In this document: positions 43,452-53,147 of the stretch, one piece after another
Numbering within the stretch: position 1 is the first letter of the stretch
How the letters are laid out: each line of letters starts with the position of its first letter
Origin: Rossellomorea aquimaris
GTDB taxonomy: Bacteria; Bacillota; Bacilli; Bacillales; Bacillaceae_B
Length of the DNA: 64,000 nt
Direction of reading: 5' to 3'
NCBI RefSeq assembly: GCF_000935355.1
Contig: NZ_JXZC01000001.1
Coordinates: 1,240,001 to 1,304,000, forward strand
Translations under genes and position numbers: made by a program
Notes under the pieces: model-generated
The model's database searches: none
What the model was told of the DNA's origin: nothing
The model's input: only the letters and a program-made list of their open reading frames with translations

Positions 43452-43538
43452 TTAGCAAATATATGCGGCACCAACGATGATTAATAAGATGAACAGCACT
43501 ACGATTAACGCGAATCCGGAATTGTATCCACAGCTCAT
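43452..43538 (-). CDS. YjcZ-type tiny membrane protein 3 (28 aa)
   Basis: The frame reads MSCGYNSGFALIVVLFILLI and ends in VGAAYIC. The head differs from the two neighbours (CGYNSG) and carries a cysteine. AAAGGAGG lies 8 bases before the ATG at 43538. The longer frame to 43649 is not supported. It is the third copy of a tandem set. Confidence 0.82.
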   Translation of the reverse strand: MSCGYNSGFALIVVLFILLIIVGAAYIC

Positions 43539-43725
43539 ATTTATTACCTCCTTTTCTCTCTTCGCTCTTATCATATGAAAGTACCTAGGAAATGGGTGTG
43601 TAAAATGCCCATTTTTCTGAAGATTAAGTTGGAAAATATTTTTTTTCATGGAAAAAGTGTGTTATAGTATGTTTTGTAGAAATTTGACAAGCCATTAAAC
43701 GAATTTAGTGTAGGAGTTGGTCACC

Positions 43726-44682
43726 ATGAAAAAATGGATCATTTCAGTATCATTGGCTGCCGGAGTCGCTGGACTTGCAGGATGCAGTGGAGACGGTGCT
43801 GAAGGAAACAGTGACGTTGTTGCAACGACAAAAGCTGGCGACGTAACAAAAGATGAACTTTACAAATCAATGAAGCAAAAATTCACTCCACAAATGGAAC
43901 AAGCCCTTCAAGAACTGGTTTACACGAAAGTACTTGAAGAAAAGTATGACGTGTCAAAAGAGGAAGTTGATGAAAAGCTGAATGAAGCCAAAGATCAATT
44001 GGGACCTCAATTTGAAATGTTCTTACAACAATATAATCTTGATGAAAAATCGTTTAAAGAATACTTAAAGCTTCAATTACTTCAAGAAAAAGCGGCGATT
44101 TCCGACGTGAAAGTGACAGAAGAAGAAGTAAAAGAATACTACGAGACATGGAAGCCTGATATTCAAGTTCGTCACATTCTTGTGGATGATGAAAAAACCG
44201 CCAAAGAAGTAAAACAAAAATTAGCTGATGGTGGAAAGTTTGAAGATCTTGCAAAGGAATACTCTAAAGATCCCGGTTCTGCTGAAAATGGCGGAAGCTT
44301 GGGCTGGGTAGACAATGCAGGTCGTCAAAACTTCGTACCTGAATTCTCTAAAGCACTGGACACTCTTGAAAAAGGCAAAGTGAGTGAGCCGATCAAGACA
44401 GAATATGGCTACCACATCATTGAAGTGACAGATAAAAAAGAAAAGAAATCCTTTGATGAGATGAAGAAGGAAATCGAAAAAGAATTGAAGCTTTCGAAAG
44501 TGGATCCTCAAAAAATCCAGGAAGCCATGAAAGCTGAAATCGAAAAAGCTGATTTAAACATTAAAGATAAAGATTTAAAAAAGGCGTTTGATCAAGTGCT
44601 AAATCCTCCAGCTGCACCTGAAGGCGGAGAAGCTCCCGCTGCACCTGAAGGAGAAGAAGCTCCTGCACCTGCGGAGGAATAG
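43726..44682 (+). CDS. prsA: Post-translocation foldase PrsA
   Basis: This 318-aa lipoprotein has a signal peptide with lipobox LAGC (residue 19 lipidated after trimming), an N-terminal chaperone domain (about 30-130), a parvulin PPIase domain (about 133-232: IQVRHILVDDEKTA, GSAENGGSLGWV, SEPIKTEYGYHIIEV) and a C-terminal part. It folds secreted proteins at the membrane-wall interface and is usually essential. The last 30 residues are a Pro-Ala-Glu-rich tail (PAAPEGGEAPAAPEG), not common in B. subtilis PrsA. ATG 43726 follows GGAG by 10 bases. Confidence 0.95.
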   Translation: MKKWIISVSLAAGVAGLAGCSGDGAEGNSDVVATTKAGDVTKDELYKSMKQKFTPQMEQALQELVYTKVLEEKYDVSKEEVDEKLNEAKDQLGPQFEMFLQQYNLDEKSFKEYLKLQLLQEKAAISDVKVTEEEVKEYYETWKPDIQVRHILVDDEKTAKEVKQKLADGGKFEDLAKEYSKDPGSAENGGSLGWVDNAGRQNFVPEFSKALDTLEKGKVSEPIKTEYGYHIIEVTDKKEKKSFDEMKKEIEKELKLSKVDPQKIQEAMKAEIEKADLNIKDKDLKKAFDQVLNPPAAPEGGEAPAAPEGEEAPAPAEE

Positions 44683-44685
44683 ACC

Positions 44686-44726
44686 AAAAAGGACTGACGG
44701 ATCCATTCCGTCAGTCCTTTTTTAAT
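44686..44726 (+). terminator. Terminator of prsA
   Basis: AAAAAGGACTGACGGA/TCCGTCAGTCCTTTTT is a perfect 16-bp stem with a 5-nt loop and a T6 tract. Confidence 0.92.
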
Positions 44727-44741
44727 GTATGTGTATGATAA

Positions 44742-44921
44742 TCAAGAAGATAATTGACGTCTTCTCTGCTTCTCCTCTTCCATACGATGGATGTAGACTT
44801 CCCCTTCCTTCTCGATCCATTCATCTTCCATATTCTTTTCTTCCTTAGCTGATTTAATCGTCATAAAGGCACTCCCGAAAATCCCTGCTACAACCAAGTA
44901 CATCCAAATAGGCAGTGTCAT
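44742..44921 (-). CDS. yhaL: YhaL-like small membrane protein, 59 aa
   Basis: A membrane helix (PIWMYLVVAGIFGSAFMTI) is followed by a charged tail with EKEGEVYIHRMEEEKQRRR. The IEKEG...RMEEE pattern matches B. subtilis YhaL, a sporulation-associated protein, and its position beside prsA and yhaM agrees. ATG 44921 follows AAAGGAG by 9 bases. The 83-aa frame to 44993 lacks a ribosome-binding site. Confidence 0.82.
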   Translation of the reverse strand: MTLPIWMYLVVAGIFGSAFMTIKSAKEEKNMEDEWIEKEGEVYIHRMEEEKQRRRQLSS

Positions 44922-45005
44922 CTGCTTCATCTCCTTTATAGGTTTGTCCTCTTTTATTAACACTATATGTAGTGAATAGATAAAACAGTACACTTATTCT
45001 ACTGA

Positions 45006-45040
45006 AAAAGCCCCCAATCCATGGACCGGGGGGCTTTTGT
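45006..45040 (-). terminator. Terminator of yhaM
   Basis: AAAAGCCCCC/GGGGGGCTTTT is a 10-bp stem with a 12-nt loop. The reverse strand continues TTTTTCAGT. Confidence 0.8.
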
Positions 45041-45044
45041 TTAC

Positions 45045-45986
45045 CTATTTATGAAAAGTCGGTTTATAGAATGATCGATTATCCAGGGCGAATACTCTTT
45101 CTGTATATTCTCCTGGTTTGACTCGCTCCAAAGCGCGGTCCAGCATATTCATCTTTGCATCTACATTATCGATGTAATGAAGGATTTCAGCTTCACGAAT
45201 GAGTGGCGGTTTAGGACTTCCCCACTCCGCTTTTCCATGATGACTCAGTACCAGATGTTGAAGGATCATCACTTCTTCCCCTTCAATTCCAAGTTCGTCG
45301 GCAGCTTTACCAATCTCATTGACCATAATAGAGATATGGCCGATCAGATTCCCTTCAATTGTATACGTTGTAGAGGTAGGACCTGACAGCTCGATGACCT
45401 TCCCTAAGTCATGCAGGATCACCCCGGCATAGAGAAGATCCGAATCCAGGGAAGGATAAAGTCCAGCAATGGCTTTCGAAAGATCCAGCATCGAGACAAC
45501 GTGATACGCAAGCCCTGATACAAATTCGTGATGGTTCTTAGTAGCCGCCGGATATTCCAGGAAAGGCTTCTGATATTTTTTAATCAAGTGTCTTGTGATG
45601 CGTTGGATATTTGGATTTCTCATTTCAAATATATACTGAGTGATCTTACTCGTCATTTCATCAATGCTCACCGGCGCCGTTTCAAGAAAGTCGGAAATGG
45701 CATAACCATCTGCGGGGGAAGCCGGGCGAATCTGTTTGATCTTGAGCTGACTCTTTCCACGGTAACTATGTATATCCCCAACAACCTTAACGATTGTTTC
45801 AGGCTGATATGCCTTCTCATCCTGCTCAGAAGCATCCCAAAGCTTAGCTTCCATATCTCCACTCTTATCTTGCAGAATCAGCGTTAAAAACGGCTTTCCT
45901 GTATTTGTCGTACCTTTGGTCATTTGTTTAATTAAAAGTGGTAAATCGATGGTTTCTCCTACATTAAAATGTGTAATCCCAGACAT
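45045..45986 (-). CDS. yhaM: 3'-5' exoribonuclease YhaM
   Basis: This 313-aa protein is close to B. subtilis YhaM (314 aa). It has an N-terminal OB-fold nucleic-acid-binding domain (about 10-95) and an HD domain: H165-region [28 protein letters not shown] and [15 protein letters not shown]. It degrades RNA and DNA from the 3' end with a metal cofactor. The start follows GGAGGAGAAGAG. An MFS gene separates it from yhaN, whereas B. subtilis groups yhaO-yhaN-yhaM. Confidence 0.95.
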   Translation of the reverse strand: MSGITHFNVGETIDLPLLIKQMTKGTTNTGKPFLTLILQDKSGDMEAKLWDASEQDEKAYQPETIVKVVGDIHSYRGKSQLKIKQIRPASPADGYAISDFLETAPVSIDEMTSKITQYIFEMRNPNIQRITRHLIKKYQKPFLEYPAATKNHHEFVSGLAYHVVSMLDLSKAIAGLYPSLDSDLLYAGVILHDLGKVIELSGPTSTTYTIEGNLIGHISIMVNEIGKAADELGIEGEEVMILQHLVLSHHGKAEWGSPKPPLIREAEILHYIDNVDAKMNMLDRALERVKPGEYTERVFALDNRSFYKPTFHK

Positions 45987-46171
45987 CTCTTCTCCTCCGT
46001 CCAACTATATTAGTAGTTTAAGTATATCATATTTCGTCAAAGTACATGGGTGGAAAGGGCTGGGGTGAATTTAGATGCTGTTGTGCCGCCTTTCTGCAAA
46101 TCGTTTGCCAGATTTCAAATCATTCAAAATCGTGAACACACTTTAAAGGTCCTTCCCTCTCCTCCCACAAT

Positions 46172-46198
46172 AAAAAACCGCCCCATGGGAGACGGTTC
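46172..46198 (-). terminator. Terminator of the MFS gene
   Basis: ACCG..CC/GG..CGGT pairs imperfectly around CATG and is followed on the reverse strand by TTTTTTATT. Confidence 0.6.
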
Positions 46199-46202
46199 CA
46201 TT

Positions 46203-47408
46203 CTAATTCACTAACGCTTTCTTCTCTTTCTTACTAATCCAAACCTTCGTCGCTACCAGCCCTACGAGCATAATGAATGCTCCGAAGAAGTATGGAATAT
46301 GTATATTCCACTCAAAAAGTGTCCCTGCAAGTAATGGCCCAGCGACGTTACCAAGACTGAGAAACGAGTTGTTCAGACCCATTACGGTCCCTTGTCTTTC
46401 ACCTGCCAGTTTTGAAATAAGGGAATTCAACGATGGACGGAGCATGGAGTTTCCGACAAAGAAAACGGCGGTTGTGATCAAGACCCCTATAAAGCTGGTG
46501 GCAAATGTCATGATGACAAATCCCAGTGCACTGAGGAGTAAAGAGCCCGTTACGACTTTTTCTTCTCCGAACCTCTTCGTCGCCCTTCCCACACCCGCTC
46601 CTTGAACAACGGTACCGATGATACCGATAATCAAAATGATGATACCGACTTCCTGCGGACCATATCCATAACGTTCAAGTGCATAGTAGCTGAATATGGA
46701 TTGGAAGTTAGCCAATCCAAAGCTCATGATGAACACAAGAATCAATAGAAATCCGACAGGACTCAAGACAGCATTCTTCATGACCACAAAGCGGTTTTCA
46801 CGTCTCTCGTTCGGATCGAACGTTCTTTTTTCCTTAGGATAGGATTCAGGTAATATGATGACCGAGACGATCGCTGCAATGGAGGCTGCGATCCCTGCAA
46901 AAATAAATGGATAGGAGAGATCGATTTCTGCCAGCCACCCTCCGATTCCAGGCCCTATGACGATACCTAGACCCATGGCTGCACCCAGGATCCCCATCCC
47001 TTGACCCCGATTATCCTCATCCGTTACATCTGATACATAGGCCATTGCCGTTGGCATTAATGCAGAACCGAAAACACCTGCCAGGATTCTGGACAGGAAT
47101 AGCATCCATAATCCTACAGCGAAGGCGAAAATGAATTCAGCTATGGCAAAGCCTATCAGGCCGATTGTGATTAATGGTTTCCTCCCGATTCGATCGGATA
47201 ACCGTCCCCAAATGGGAGCAAATAAAAACTGCATAAATGCAAATACAGCCACCAACGCTCCAAGCGTTTGGGCATTGGCGCCGAATTTTTCTACGTAGAA
47301 AGGAAGAATGGGGATGACCAGACCGATTCCAACCATGACGATAAATAAATTAAAGCTGAGCAGTGCCAATGGCCCCCTATTTCGTTTCCACCCTTTTGTT
47401 TTTGTCAT
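46203..47408 (-). CDS. MFS drug:H+ antiporter (DHA1 type)
   Basis: This 401-aa protein has about twelve helices with motif A GRLSDRIGRKPLI in loop 2-3 and antiporter motif C in helix 5 (GLGIVIGPGIGGWLAE). It belongs with Bmr/Blt/NorA/YkuC-type multidrug pumps. A basic N terminus (KTKGWKRNRG) precedes the first helix. GGAACAC-type weak site lies before the ATG. It is inserted between yhaM and yhaN on the same strand. The substrate is not predictable. Confidence 0.88.
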   Translation of the reverse strand: MTKTKGWKRNRGPLALLSFNLFIVMVGIGLVIPILPFYVEKFGANAQTLGALVAVFAFMQFLFAPIWGRLSDRIGRKPLITIGLIGFAIAEFIFAFAVGLWMLFLSRILAGVFGSALMPTAMAYVSDVTDEDNRGQGMGILGAAMGLGIVIGPGIGGWLAEIDLSYPFIFAGIAASIAAIVSVIILPESYPKEKRTFDPNERRENRFVVMKNAVLSPVGFLLILVFIMSFGLANFQSIFSYYALERYGYGPQEVGIIILIIGIIGTVVQGAGVGRATKRFGEEKVVTGSLLLSALGFVIMTFATSFIGVLITTAVFFVGNSMLRPSLNSLISKLAGERQGTVMGLNNSFLSLGNVAGPLLAGTLFEWNIHIPYFFGAFIMLVGLVATKVWISKKEKKALVN

Positions 47409-47548
47409 ACTATGTGTTCCTTCTTTCCAGCAATCATTTCTTCACCATGAGACTTCTTTTCATAATCAGCCGTCATGAATGTTTAAACAAGTCCTTGTAG
47501 TATTGTAACGAATCCAGGAGTTTTTTGCTAATTCTATTGGACAAAAAA

Positions 47549-50524
47549 TCAGGTTGTGCGGATCGATTCCTTTTCCAACCGTTTTAACACAATCATTTCC
47601 TCACAGGAGAACGTATTTTTAATATGAGGATGACAGGTAAAGAACAGAATTTGATGCTTCTTAGCCATTTTCCTCAACAGCTTTAAAAATGCGTTCGTTC
47701 TCTCTCTATCAAAGTTGACTACCCCATCATCGATCAATATCGGCAATGGGTACTTGTCTCGGAAAGATTGTATAAGGGCGAATCGGATGGCGATGTAAAG
47801 CTGCTCTTTCGTTCCTTGACTGAGCTCCACTGCGTGAAAGACTGCACCATCCTTCCTCTCTACCTTGATCATCTCCCCTTCCTGCAAGAAAATGTGAAGA
47901 TAGTGATCTTCTGTGAGCTCCCTGAAATTTTGTTCTGCAAGCTTCATCACCTTAGGCATCTTGGTTTTCTGATAGAGATCCATTGTTTTGCTTAAGGACA
48001 CTTGTGCTAACGTATATTTTGACCATTCATACGCAAGCTCCTGAAGCTCCGCTTTCTTACCTTGAAACTCCTGGAGGATGCTTGAGTAACTCTTTCCTTC
48101 TTCTAACACTTTTATTTCATACGAAATGGAAGCGAGCTCTTTTTGATGAGCGGACAGCTCTGCCGCAAGCTCGTCGATTCTTTGTGACAAGCTTGTTAAT
48201 TCTTTTCTGCTTTCTTCCTGGGAATCGAACCGAAGAAATGTATCGAAGGTCCGTTTCGTCATCCGTGTTTTCATTCCACTATACTGAGCAGTTAGTTCGT
48301 TTCTTTCTTCGACGCGAAGTGCTTTTTCGCGAAATTCAGCTTCCACCAGGCAGCCAGCAGACTCAATAAGGGTTTGGCTTTCATCCCTGACTTTTCTCAC
48401 TTCAATGGAAAGCTTCTCTATCTCAAGAGAAAGAGGCTCAAGCTCTGATTGGATACTATTGATTGTAAGCTTTCTTTTTTCAATATCCTGCATGATCCCC
48501 TTCAGTTTAATCAAAGCCTCCTCGACTGTCGTAAACGTGAAAGAATGTCGGTGGAACCATTCCTGGCAGCCTTCCTTATACTCATTCATTTTGTGGACCA
48601 CATAGGCTTGTTCTTCTTTCAAGTGGATATAAGCCTCATAATCAGCGACCGCTTCTTTCATTTTGACAAACGCATCACGCAGCCACTCCCAGTGAAAATC
48701 AGAAGGTAAACAAAGCTCTGATTTCAAGTGGGATAATCTTTTTTCTCCCTGAACAATTTCGTTCTCTATCCCCTTCTGTTTCTCACGGAGCTTCTGAAGT
48801 TTTGCTTGCTGCTCTTCTAATGAAAGAATACGCTGCTTCCACTCGTTCCTCAATTCCATTTGCTGCTTTAAGTTTTGCTCGGTTCTTTCGGGAGAATTAA
48901 ATTCCATCTTCCCTTCAGGCTGGAGCTCTTTAGCTCTTGCTTTAGCTTTTTGAAGGCTTTTTGATTCTTCCTGCAGATTCCCCCTGGCCTGCATTCCCAT
49001 TGCTCCGACCACAATGAGGAGAAGCAGGCTGATCCCTGTAACCAGCCAATTCCCGGTTACGATAGACCACGCACCAAACCCAAATAAAAGGAGGAGTGAT
49101 GCACCAATTAATAGGAGCTGTTGAGAAAAGGATGCCTTCTTTCTGGTGAATCGTTCCTCTGCTTCTTTCACTTGTAAGTTCATCCAATGTGCCTGGTCCC
49201 GTGAAGCTTGCCGGGAAGATTGGTTTTTCACAGTCCTTTGTAATTCTTGATACTCATCTTCTTCCATCAGCCTATCTTCTAAATCATCACATTTGGTTTC
49301 AATGAGGCGGAGCTCTTCTTTTTCCTCTTCGTAATGCTTCTGCAAGCTATCACGTTCATGAAGGAGCTTTGATTGCTGATCCAGCGCATTGTGAATACGG
49401 TCAGACATCATTAAGCTTGTATCCAGTGAACGGATTTCTTCCATCTCTACTGTCAATCCCAATTCCCGGATCGTGTCATTGATTTTACTACGAACCGTTC
49501 TCAGTTCTCTGCTCCGTTCACTACTTTCTTCTTTCCATTTCAGATAAAAGGATTGTTGAGAGATTATCTTTTCCATATATGGAATGTCTTCATTTAAGGA
49601 AGTATCAATTTCTTCAGATTCTAATCTATGTCGGAGTTTCTCTTGTTTCACCATCAGGGATTCAAGGTGCGCTGATACCTGTCTTTCCTCGGTTTTAAGC
49701 TCGTTTAAGCGCTCTAATCCTTTTGCAGGAAAATCGATTACTTCCAGCTGAGAAAGCCGCTCTTTCACTCTTTTGAAGCCAGTGAGTGAATCCCAGTTTT
49801 CATTGACCGAAACCAGGTACTGTTTCTTTTCAGTAAGATCCGCCTTCTCTGCCTCCATGGATGTAACGCAGGCTTCCAACGATTGCCTCCTTGCTATAAG
49901 AGGAAGGTATTGTTCATTTTTTTCTTTTCCTTCCCTTACTTGGTTTTCAAGGGATTTTAAATGAGTCAGCACCGCATTGATCTGTGGTTTCCTACCTGAT
50001 TTCTTAAACAACTGCTCTCTTTCTTTTTGCCAGTTCTGATCCAGCTTTAAAAGGAGGTCCGTCCCTGTCGAGCCTGCAGAGAACAGGTAGCGGTTCAGGT
50101 CTTCTTTCTTGAGGCGCTGGATGTTTTGGAGTCCTTCCAGGTTGAATGAGAATATGTTTTGGTAGGTGGCTCTCTCCATATTCCCCAGCAATTGTTGAAG
50201 GGTTTCTTCTCCTTCCATTCTTCCATCTTCGAATTGGACGGTTACGTTGCCTGCTGCCTTGCCCCTGATGCGCTCGATACTAACGATTCCATGACCTTCC
50301 AATTGGCAAAGGATTTTCCCGCCATACTCTGCAGATGATTTCGGTTCATACCTCAGGAGTGATTGGTGCTTAGTCGGAAAACCGAATAAAATGCTATGAA
50401 TGAAAGACATTATCGTCGATTTACCAGCTTCATTTTCCCCAAAAAACAATTGAAGGTCTCTAAGTGAATAACGCTTATTTTCTATTTTTCCGTATCCGTA
50501 TATATGAAGTTCGAGTAGTTTCAC
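47549..50524 (-). CDS. yhaN: SMC/Rad50-like ATPase YhaN
   Basis: This 991-aa protein has the Walker A motif FGENEAGKSTI at residues 28-39, two long coiled coils around a central membrane-like hydrophobic patch (LLLIGASLLLLFGFGAWSIV and WLVTGISLLLLIVVGAM, about 465-510), and C-terminal signature LSQGTKEQLYIAIRFAL with Walker B PILIDDGVVNFD. It pairs with YhaO as Rad50-like partner. GTG 50524 follows GGAGG by 8 bases. A central pair of membrane helices is unusual for Rad50 but typical of YhaN. Confidence 0.92.
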   Translation of the reverse strand: MKLLELHIYGYGKIENKRYSLRDLQLFFGENEAGKSTIMSFIHSILFGFPTKHQSLLRYEPKSSAEYGGKILCQLEGHGIVSIERIRGKAAGNVTVQFEDGRMEGEETLQQLLGNMERATYQNIFSFNLEGLQNIQRLKKEDLNRYLFSAGSTGTDLLLKLDQNWQKEREQLFKKSGRKPQINAVLTHLKSLENQVREGKEKNEQYLPLIARRQSLEACVTSMEAEKADLTEKKQYLVSVNENWDSLTGFKRVKERLSQLEVIDFPAKGLERLNELKTEERQVSAHLESLMVKQEKLRHRLESEEIDTSLNEDIPYMEKIISQQSFYLKWKEESSERSRELRTVRSKINDTIRELGLTVEMEEIRSLDTSLMMSDRIHNALDQQSKLLHERDSLQKHYEEEKEELRLIETKCDDLEDRLMEEDEYQELQRTVKNQSSRQASRDQAHWMNLQVKEAEERFTRKKASFSQQLLLIGASLLLLFGFGAWSIVTGNWLVTGISLLLLIVVGAMGMQARGNLQEESKSLQKAKARAKELQPEGKMEFNSPERTEQNLKQQMELRNEWKQRILSLEEQQAKLQKLREKQKGIENEIVQGEKRLSHLKSELCLPSDFHWEWLRDAFVKMKEAVADYEAYIHLKEEQAYVVHKMNEYKEGCQEWFHRHSFTFTTVEEALIKLKGIMQDIEKRKLTINSIQSELEPLSLEIEKLSIEVRKVRDESQTLIESAGCLVEAEFREKALRVEERNELTAQYSGMKTRMTKRTFDTFLRFDSQEESRKELTSLSQRIDELAAELSAHQKELASISYEIKVLEEGKSYSSILQEFQGKKAELQELAYEWSKYTLAQVSLSKTMDLYQKTKMPKVMKLAEQNFRELTEDHYLHIFLQEGEMIKVERKDGAVFHAVELSQGTKEQLYIAIRFALIQSFRDKYPLPILIDDGVVNFDRERTNAFLKLLRKMAKKHQILFFTCHPHIKNTFSCEEMIVLKRLEKESIRTT

Positions 50525-50541
50525 CTCATCCACCTCCACGT

Positions 50542-51750
50542 TCAGCCTTTATTTTGTAACAAGTGCTCTGTTTCTCCTATTAAAGATTTCTTCTCATCTT
50601 CCCCTAGGGGATCCAGGAAGCGGTAAATAGAAGGGTGCTCATACAGCTCTGACAGAGCATCCTCCCACTCTTCTTCATTCATGCCATTTAACGTCGCCAT
50701 GACTTCCTGTGTAAACGGATCCCGTTCAATGCCCCGACTCGCTTGTGTTCGATCCCACCTTATTGAATGAACCCACTTCACCCCCTGTTGACGTTCATAA
50801 TCTGACTGCAATGCTTCCAACAGATCACCATTTTCTATTTTCCCTGCCATGTCCCGGGGAAGCGAATCATCATCGGTCAGGAGGATCTCTATTAACATAT
50901 CCCCCTCGTTCAAGGGTTCCAGGGCTTGCTGGATACGTTGAAACACTTCTCCAAAGCGATTGACGCCTTTGAGGGATACTGTACAAGTCTTCCACAACAT
51001 GTCGTGAGTCGGAATGAACGTTAATTTCGTATGGTGCTGATCAAGCTCAACTTCATAACATCCCTTCATCCCGGTTTCTTTCCTGTGCCTTCCCTGGATG
51101 TTTCCTGGATAGACGATAAAAGGATTTTCATGTAGGATCCGTCGCTCATGAATATGCCCCAGGGCCCAGTAGTGGTAATTCTTCTCCAAGAGTTCACTGA
51201 CAGTAAAAGGGGCGTATGTTTCATGAGAAGAGTGGACACTTCCCTCGCTCCCGTGAAGGATACCGATTGTATAGCGGTCTTCGGATCGTTTAGGAAAGCC
51301 TTCTATTCTTCGATTTCTAATATGTCTGGTACCATAGCTAAATCCCACAATATCTACGGGTTCTCCACTTTGCGTGGTAACTTGCTTCACTTCGGTATCC
51401 TCGTTAAAAATATGTATATTCTCCGGCATATCGAGCTCTAATCGATAGCTTCCCAGATGATCATGATTGCCATGCACGACATATACGGGGATATTATTTG
51501 AGTGCAACAGATTATATTGCTTCAATAATTTAGCTTGCGCCCGAATACTTCTATCTTCTTCGTCAAATAGATCCCCGCTTATGATCATAAAGTCAATTTG
51601 TCTATGAATCGCTTCCTTTACCACTCTTTCAAAAGAAGCAAAGGTACTATTATGAATACGTTCAAACACTTCTTTCGGTAAATGTTTAAGTCCAATAAAT
51701 GGACTATCCAGATGTAGATCTGCCACATGAAAAAAACGGATTTTATCCAT
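50542..51750 (-). CDS. yhaO: Mre11/SbcD-like metallophosphoesterase YhaO
   Basis: This 402-aa protein has the phosphoesterase motifs ADLHLDSPF, ISGDLFDEE, VVHGNHDH, ILHGSEG and GHIHERRIL in order. It is the nuclease partner of YhaN, resembling SbcD or Mre11. Start at 51750 follows GGGGAGGG. The frame then ends 17 bp before yhaN, so both are in one operon. The promoter region carries a LexA-like box, matching the SOS control of yhaON that I recall from B. subtilis. Confidence 0.93.
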   Translation of the reverse strand: MDKIRFFHVADLHLDSPFIGLKHLPKEVFERIHNSTFASFERVVKEAIHRQIDFMIISGDLFDEEDRSIRAQAKLLKQYNLLHSNNIPVYVVHGNHDHLGSYRLELDMPENIHIFNEDTEVKQVTTQSGEPVDIVGFSYGTRHIRNRRIEGFPKRSEDRYTIGILHGSEGSVHSSHETYAPFTVSELLEKNYHYWALGHIHERRILHENPFIVYPGNIQGRHRKETGMKGCYEVELDQHHTKLTFIPTHDMLWKTCTVSLKGVNRFGEVFQRIQQALEPLNEGDMLIEILLTDDDSLPRDMAGKIENGDLLEALQSDYERQQGVKWVHSIRWDRTQASRGIERDPFTQEVMATLNGMNEEEWEDALSELYEHPSIYRFLDPLGEDEKKSLIGETEHLLQNKG

Positions 51751-51770
51751 GAAGTTCCCTCCCCGCACTA

Positions 51771-51784
51771 CGAATATACGTTCT
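51771..51784. promoter_or_regulatory. LexA (DinR)-like box upstream of yhaO
   Basis: CGAATATACGTTCT matches the B. subtilis SOS consensus CGAACATATGTTCG at 11 of 14 positions. It is 21-34 bp before the start and about 12 bp downstream of the -10, where LexA would block the promoter. Confidence 0.6.
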
Positions 51785-51795
51785 GATATTCTTTC

Positions 51796-51825
51796 ATTAT
51801 ATCCTAAAACGGGGGATAATTTCAG
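51796..51825 (-). promoter_or_regulatory. Sigma-A promoter of yhaON
   Basis: On the reverse strand the -35 CTGAAA (51825-51820) and a consensus -10 TATAAT (51801-51796) are separated by 18 bp. Confidence 0.55.
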
Positions 51826-51854
51826 TATGTATTCACAATTTGCACGATTAACAG

Positions 51855-51888
51855 AAAAAGGCTGCCCCGGGCACGGAGACAGCCTTTC
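51855..51888 (-). terminator. Terminator of yhaQP
   Basis: AAAGGCTG/CAGCCTTT is an 8-bp stem with a 15-nt GC-rich loop. The reverse strand follows with TTCTG. Confidence 0.65.
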
Positions 51889-51896
51889 GTTTCAGA

Positions 51897-53147
51897 TTAT
51901 TTTTTGGATGTTAAATCTATTGCTTTCTTAATATCTTTATAGGAATTGGACTTTCCATAAAGAAGCACTCCTCCACGATACACACGTGCCCCAAATACCC
52001 CGAGAATAATGATCGTAGCAAGAAGGACCACAATGCCGATGACCGGTTCATACACCGGAAGATTCAGCATCCCTACGCGCAGGAACATCACCATTGGAGT
52101 AAAAAACGGGATATAAGAAGTAATCGTGACAAAGCCCGCTTCCGGATTTCCAAGACCGAACATGGAAATAAAGAATCCGATCATGATCAGGAAGGTCATC
52201 GGCATGATCATCTGCTGCACATCTTCAATTCTACTGACAAGGGATCCCAGTAATGCTGCAAGGGTCGCATACAGGAAATATCCTAATAAGAAGAAGATGA
52301 TCGCGTAAATAACGACACTCGCGGACAGAGATTCAAATCCGAACCCTTCAAAAAATCCACCTACTAGTTCATCCTTCTTTCGAATCATAGTAAAATAGCC
52401 TACTGCCAGGATAACCGCTAATTGAGTCAAGCCGGCGAGACCGATTCCAATGATCTTGGCAAACATTTGTTTTACTGGAGACACACTTGATATAAGGATT
52501 TCCATCACTCTGGAGCTTTTTTCCGTCGCGACCTCCATGGCCGTCATGTTAGCGTAAGCAATGACAGAGAAATAAATAAAGAACAATAGGACATAGACAA
52601 TGCCCCTCGCCTGGCTCAGTTCTTCTTCAGACTTGGCTCCTTCGACAAGGGCTTCCTTTTCAAAGGGAACAGGACCGCTTAACAGGACCAGTTCATCACC
52701 TGAAAGCTCCAGTTTACTTGCAGCCAGTGAAGACTTCACATTTTGCAGGGCGACTTGTAATTCCCCGCTCACATTGGACTCTGATAATGAATTGGATTTA
52801 TACAGAGCTTGCGGAAGACCTTCAGGGCTTTCACTTAAAATGAGTAATCCTTTTAATTCTTCAGATTCTATTTTCTTTTCGATTTCTCCCATCGATTGAG
52901 TGGCAGGTTCCAGCTCGATCTCGCTATTTGTGATCTTCATCTGCTGCACAAGGGGGTCATACAGGTTGCCCGACTCGTCCTGAACCGCTATTATACTCGT
53001 GTCATCATTACTGAAGTTCGAGATGATACTATCAAAATTGGCCAGTAATACGAGGACAGCTGCTATAATGACGGTGGATATGATAAAAGATTTTGCCTTA
53101 AGCTTTGATAAATAAGAGTGACTAAGAATCAAGAAGAAATTATTCAT
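51897..53147 (-). CDS. yhaP: ABC-2 permease YhaP (NatB-like)
   Basis: This 416-aa protein has an N-terminal helix (about 20-40), a large extracellular domain (about 42-170) and about six C-terminal helices, the architecture of NatB-type ABC-2 permeases. The cytosolic motif AMEVATEKSSRVMEILISSV is characteristic of the family. It overlaps yhaQ by 8 bases. The pair resembles sodium or peptide exporters, but the exported compound is not known. Confidence 0.9.
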   Translation of the reverse strand: MNNFFLILSHSYLSKLKAKSFIISTVIIAAVLVLLANFDSIISNFSNDDTSIIAVQDESGNLYDPLVQQMKITNSEIELEPATQSMGEIEKKIESEELKGLLILSESPEGLPQALYKSNSLSESNVSGELQVALQNVKSSLAASKLELSGDELVLLSGPVPFEKEALVEGAKSEEELSQARGIVYVLLFFIYFSVIAYANMTAMEVATEKSSRVMEILISSVSPVKQMFAKIIGIGLAGLTQLAVILAVGYFTMIRKKDELVGGFFEGFGFESLSASVVIYAIIFFLLGYFLYATLAALLGSLVSRIEDVQQMIMPMTFLIMIGFFISMFGLGNPEAGFVTITSYIPFFTPMVMFLRVGMLNLPVYEPVIGIVVLLATIIILGVFGARVYRGGVLLYGKSNSYKDIKKAIDLTSKK

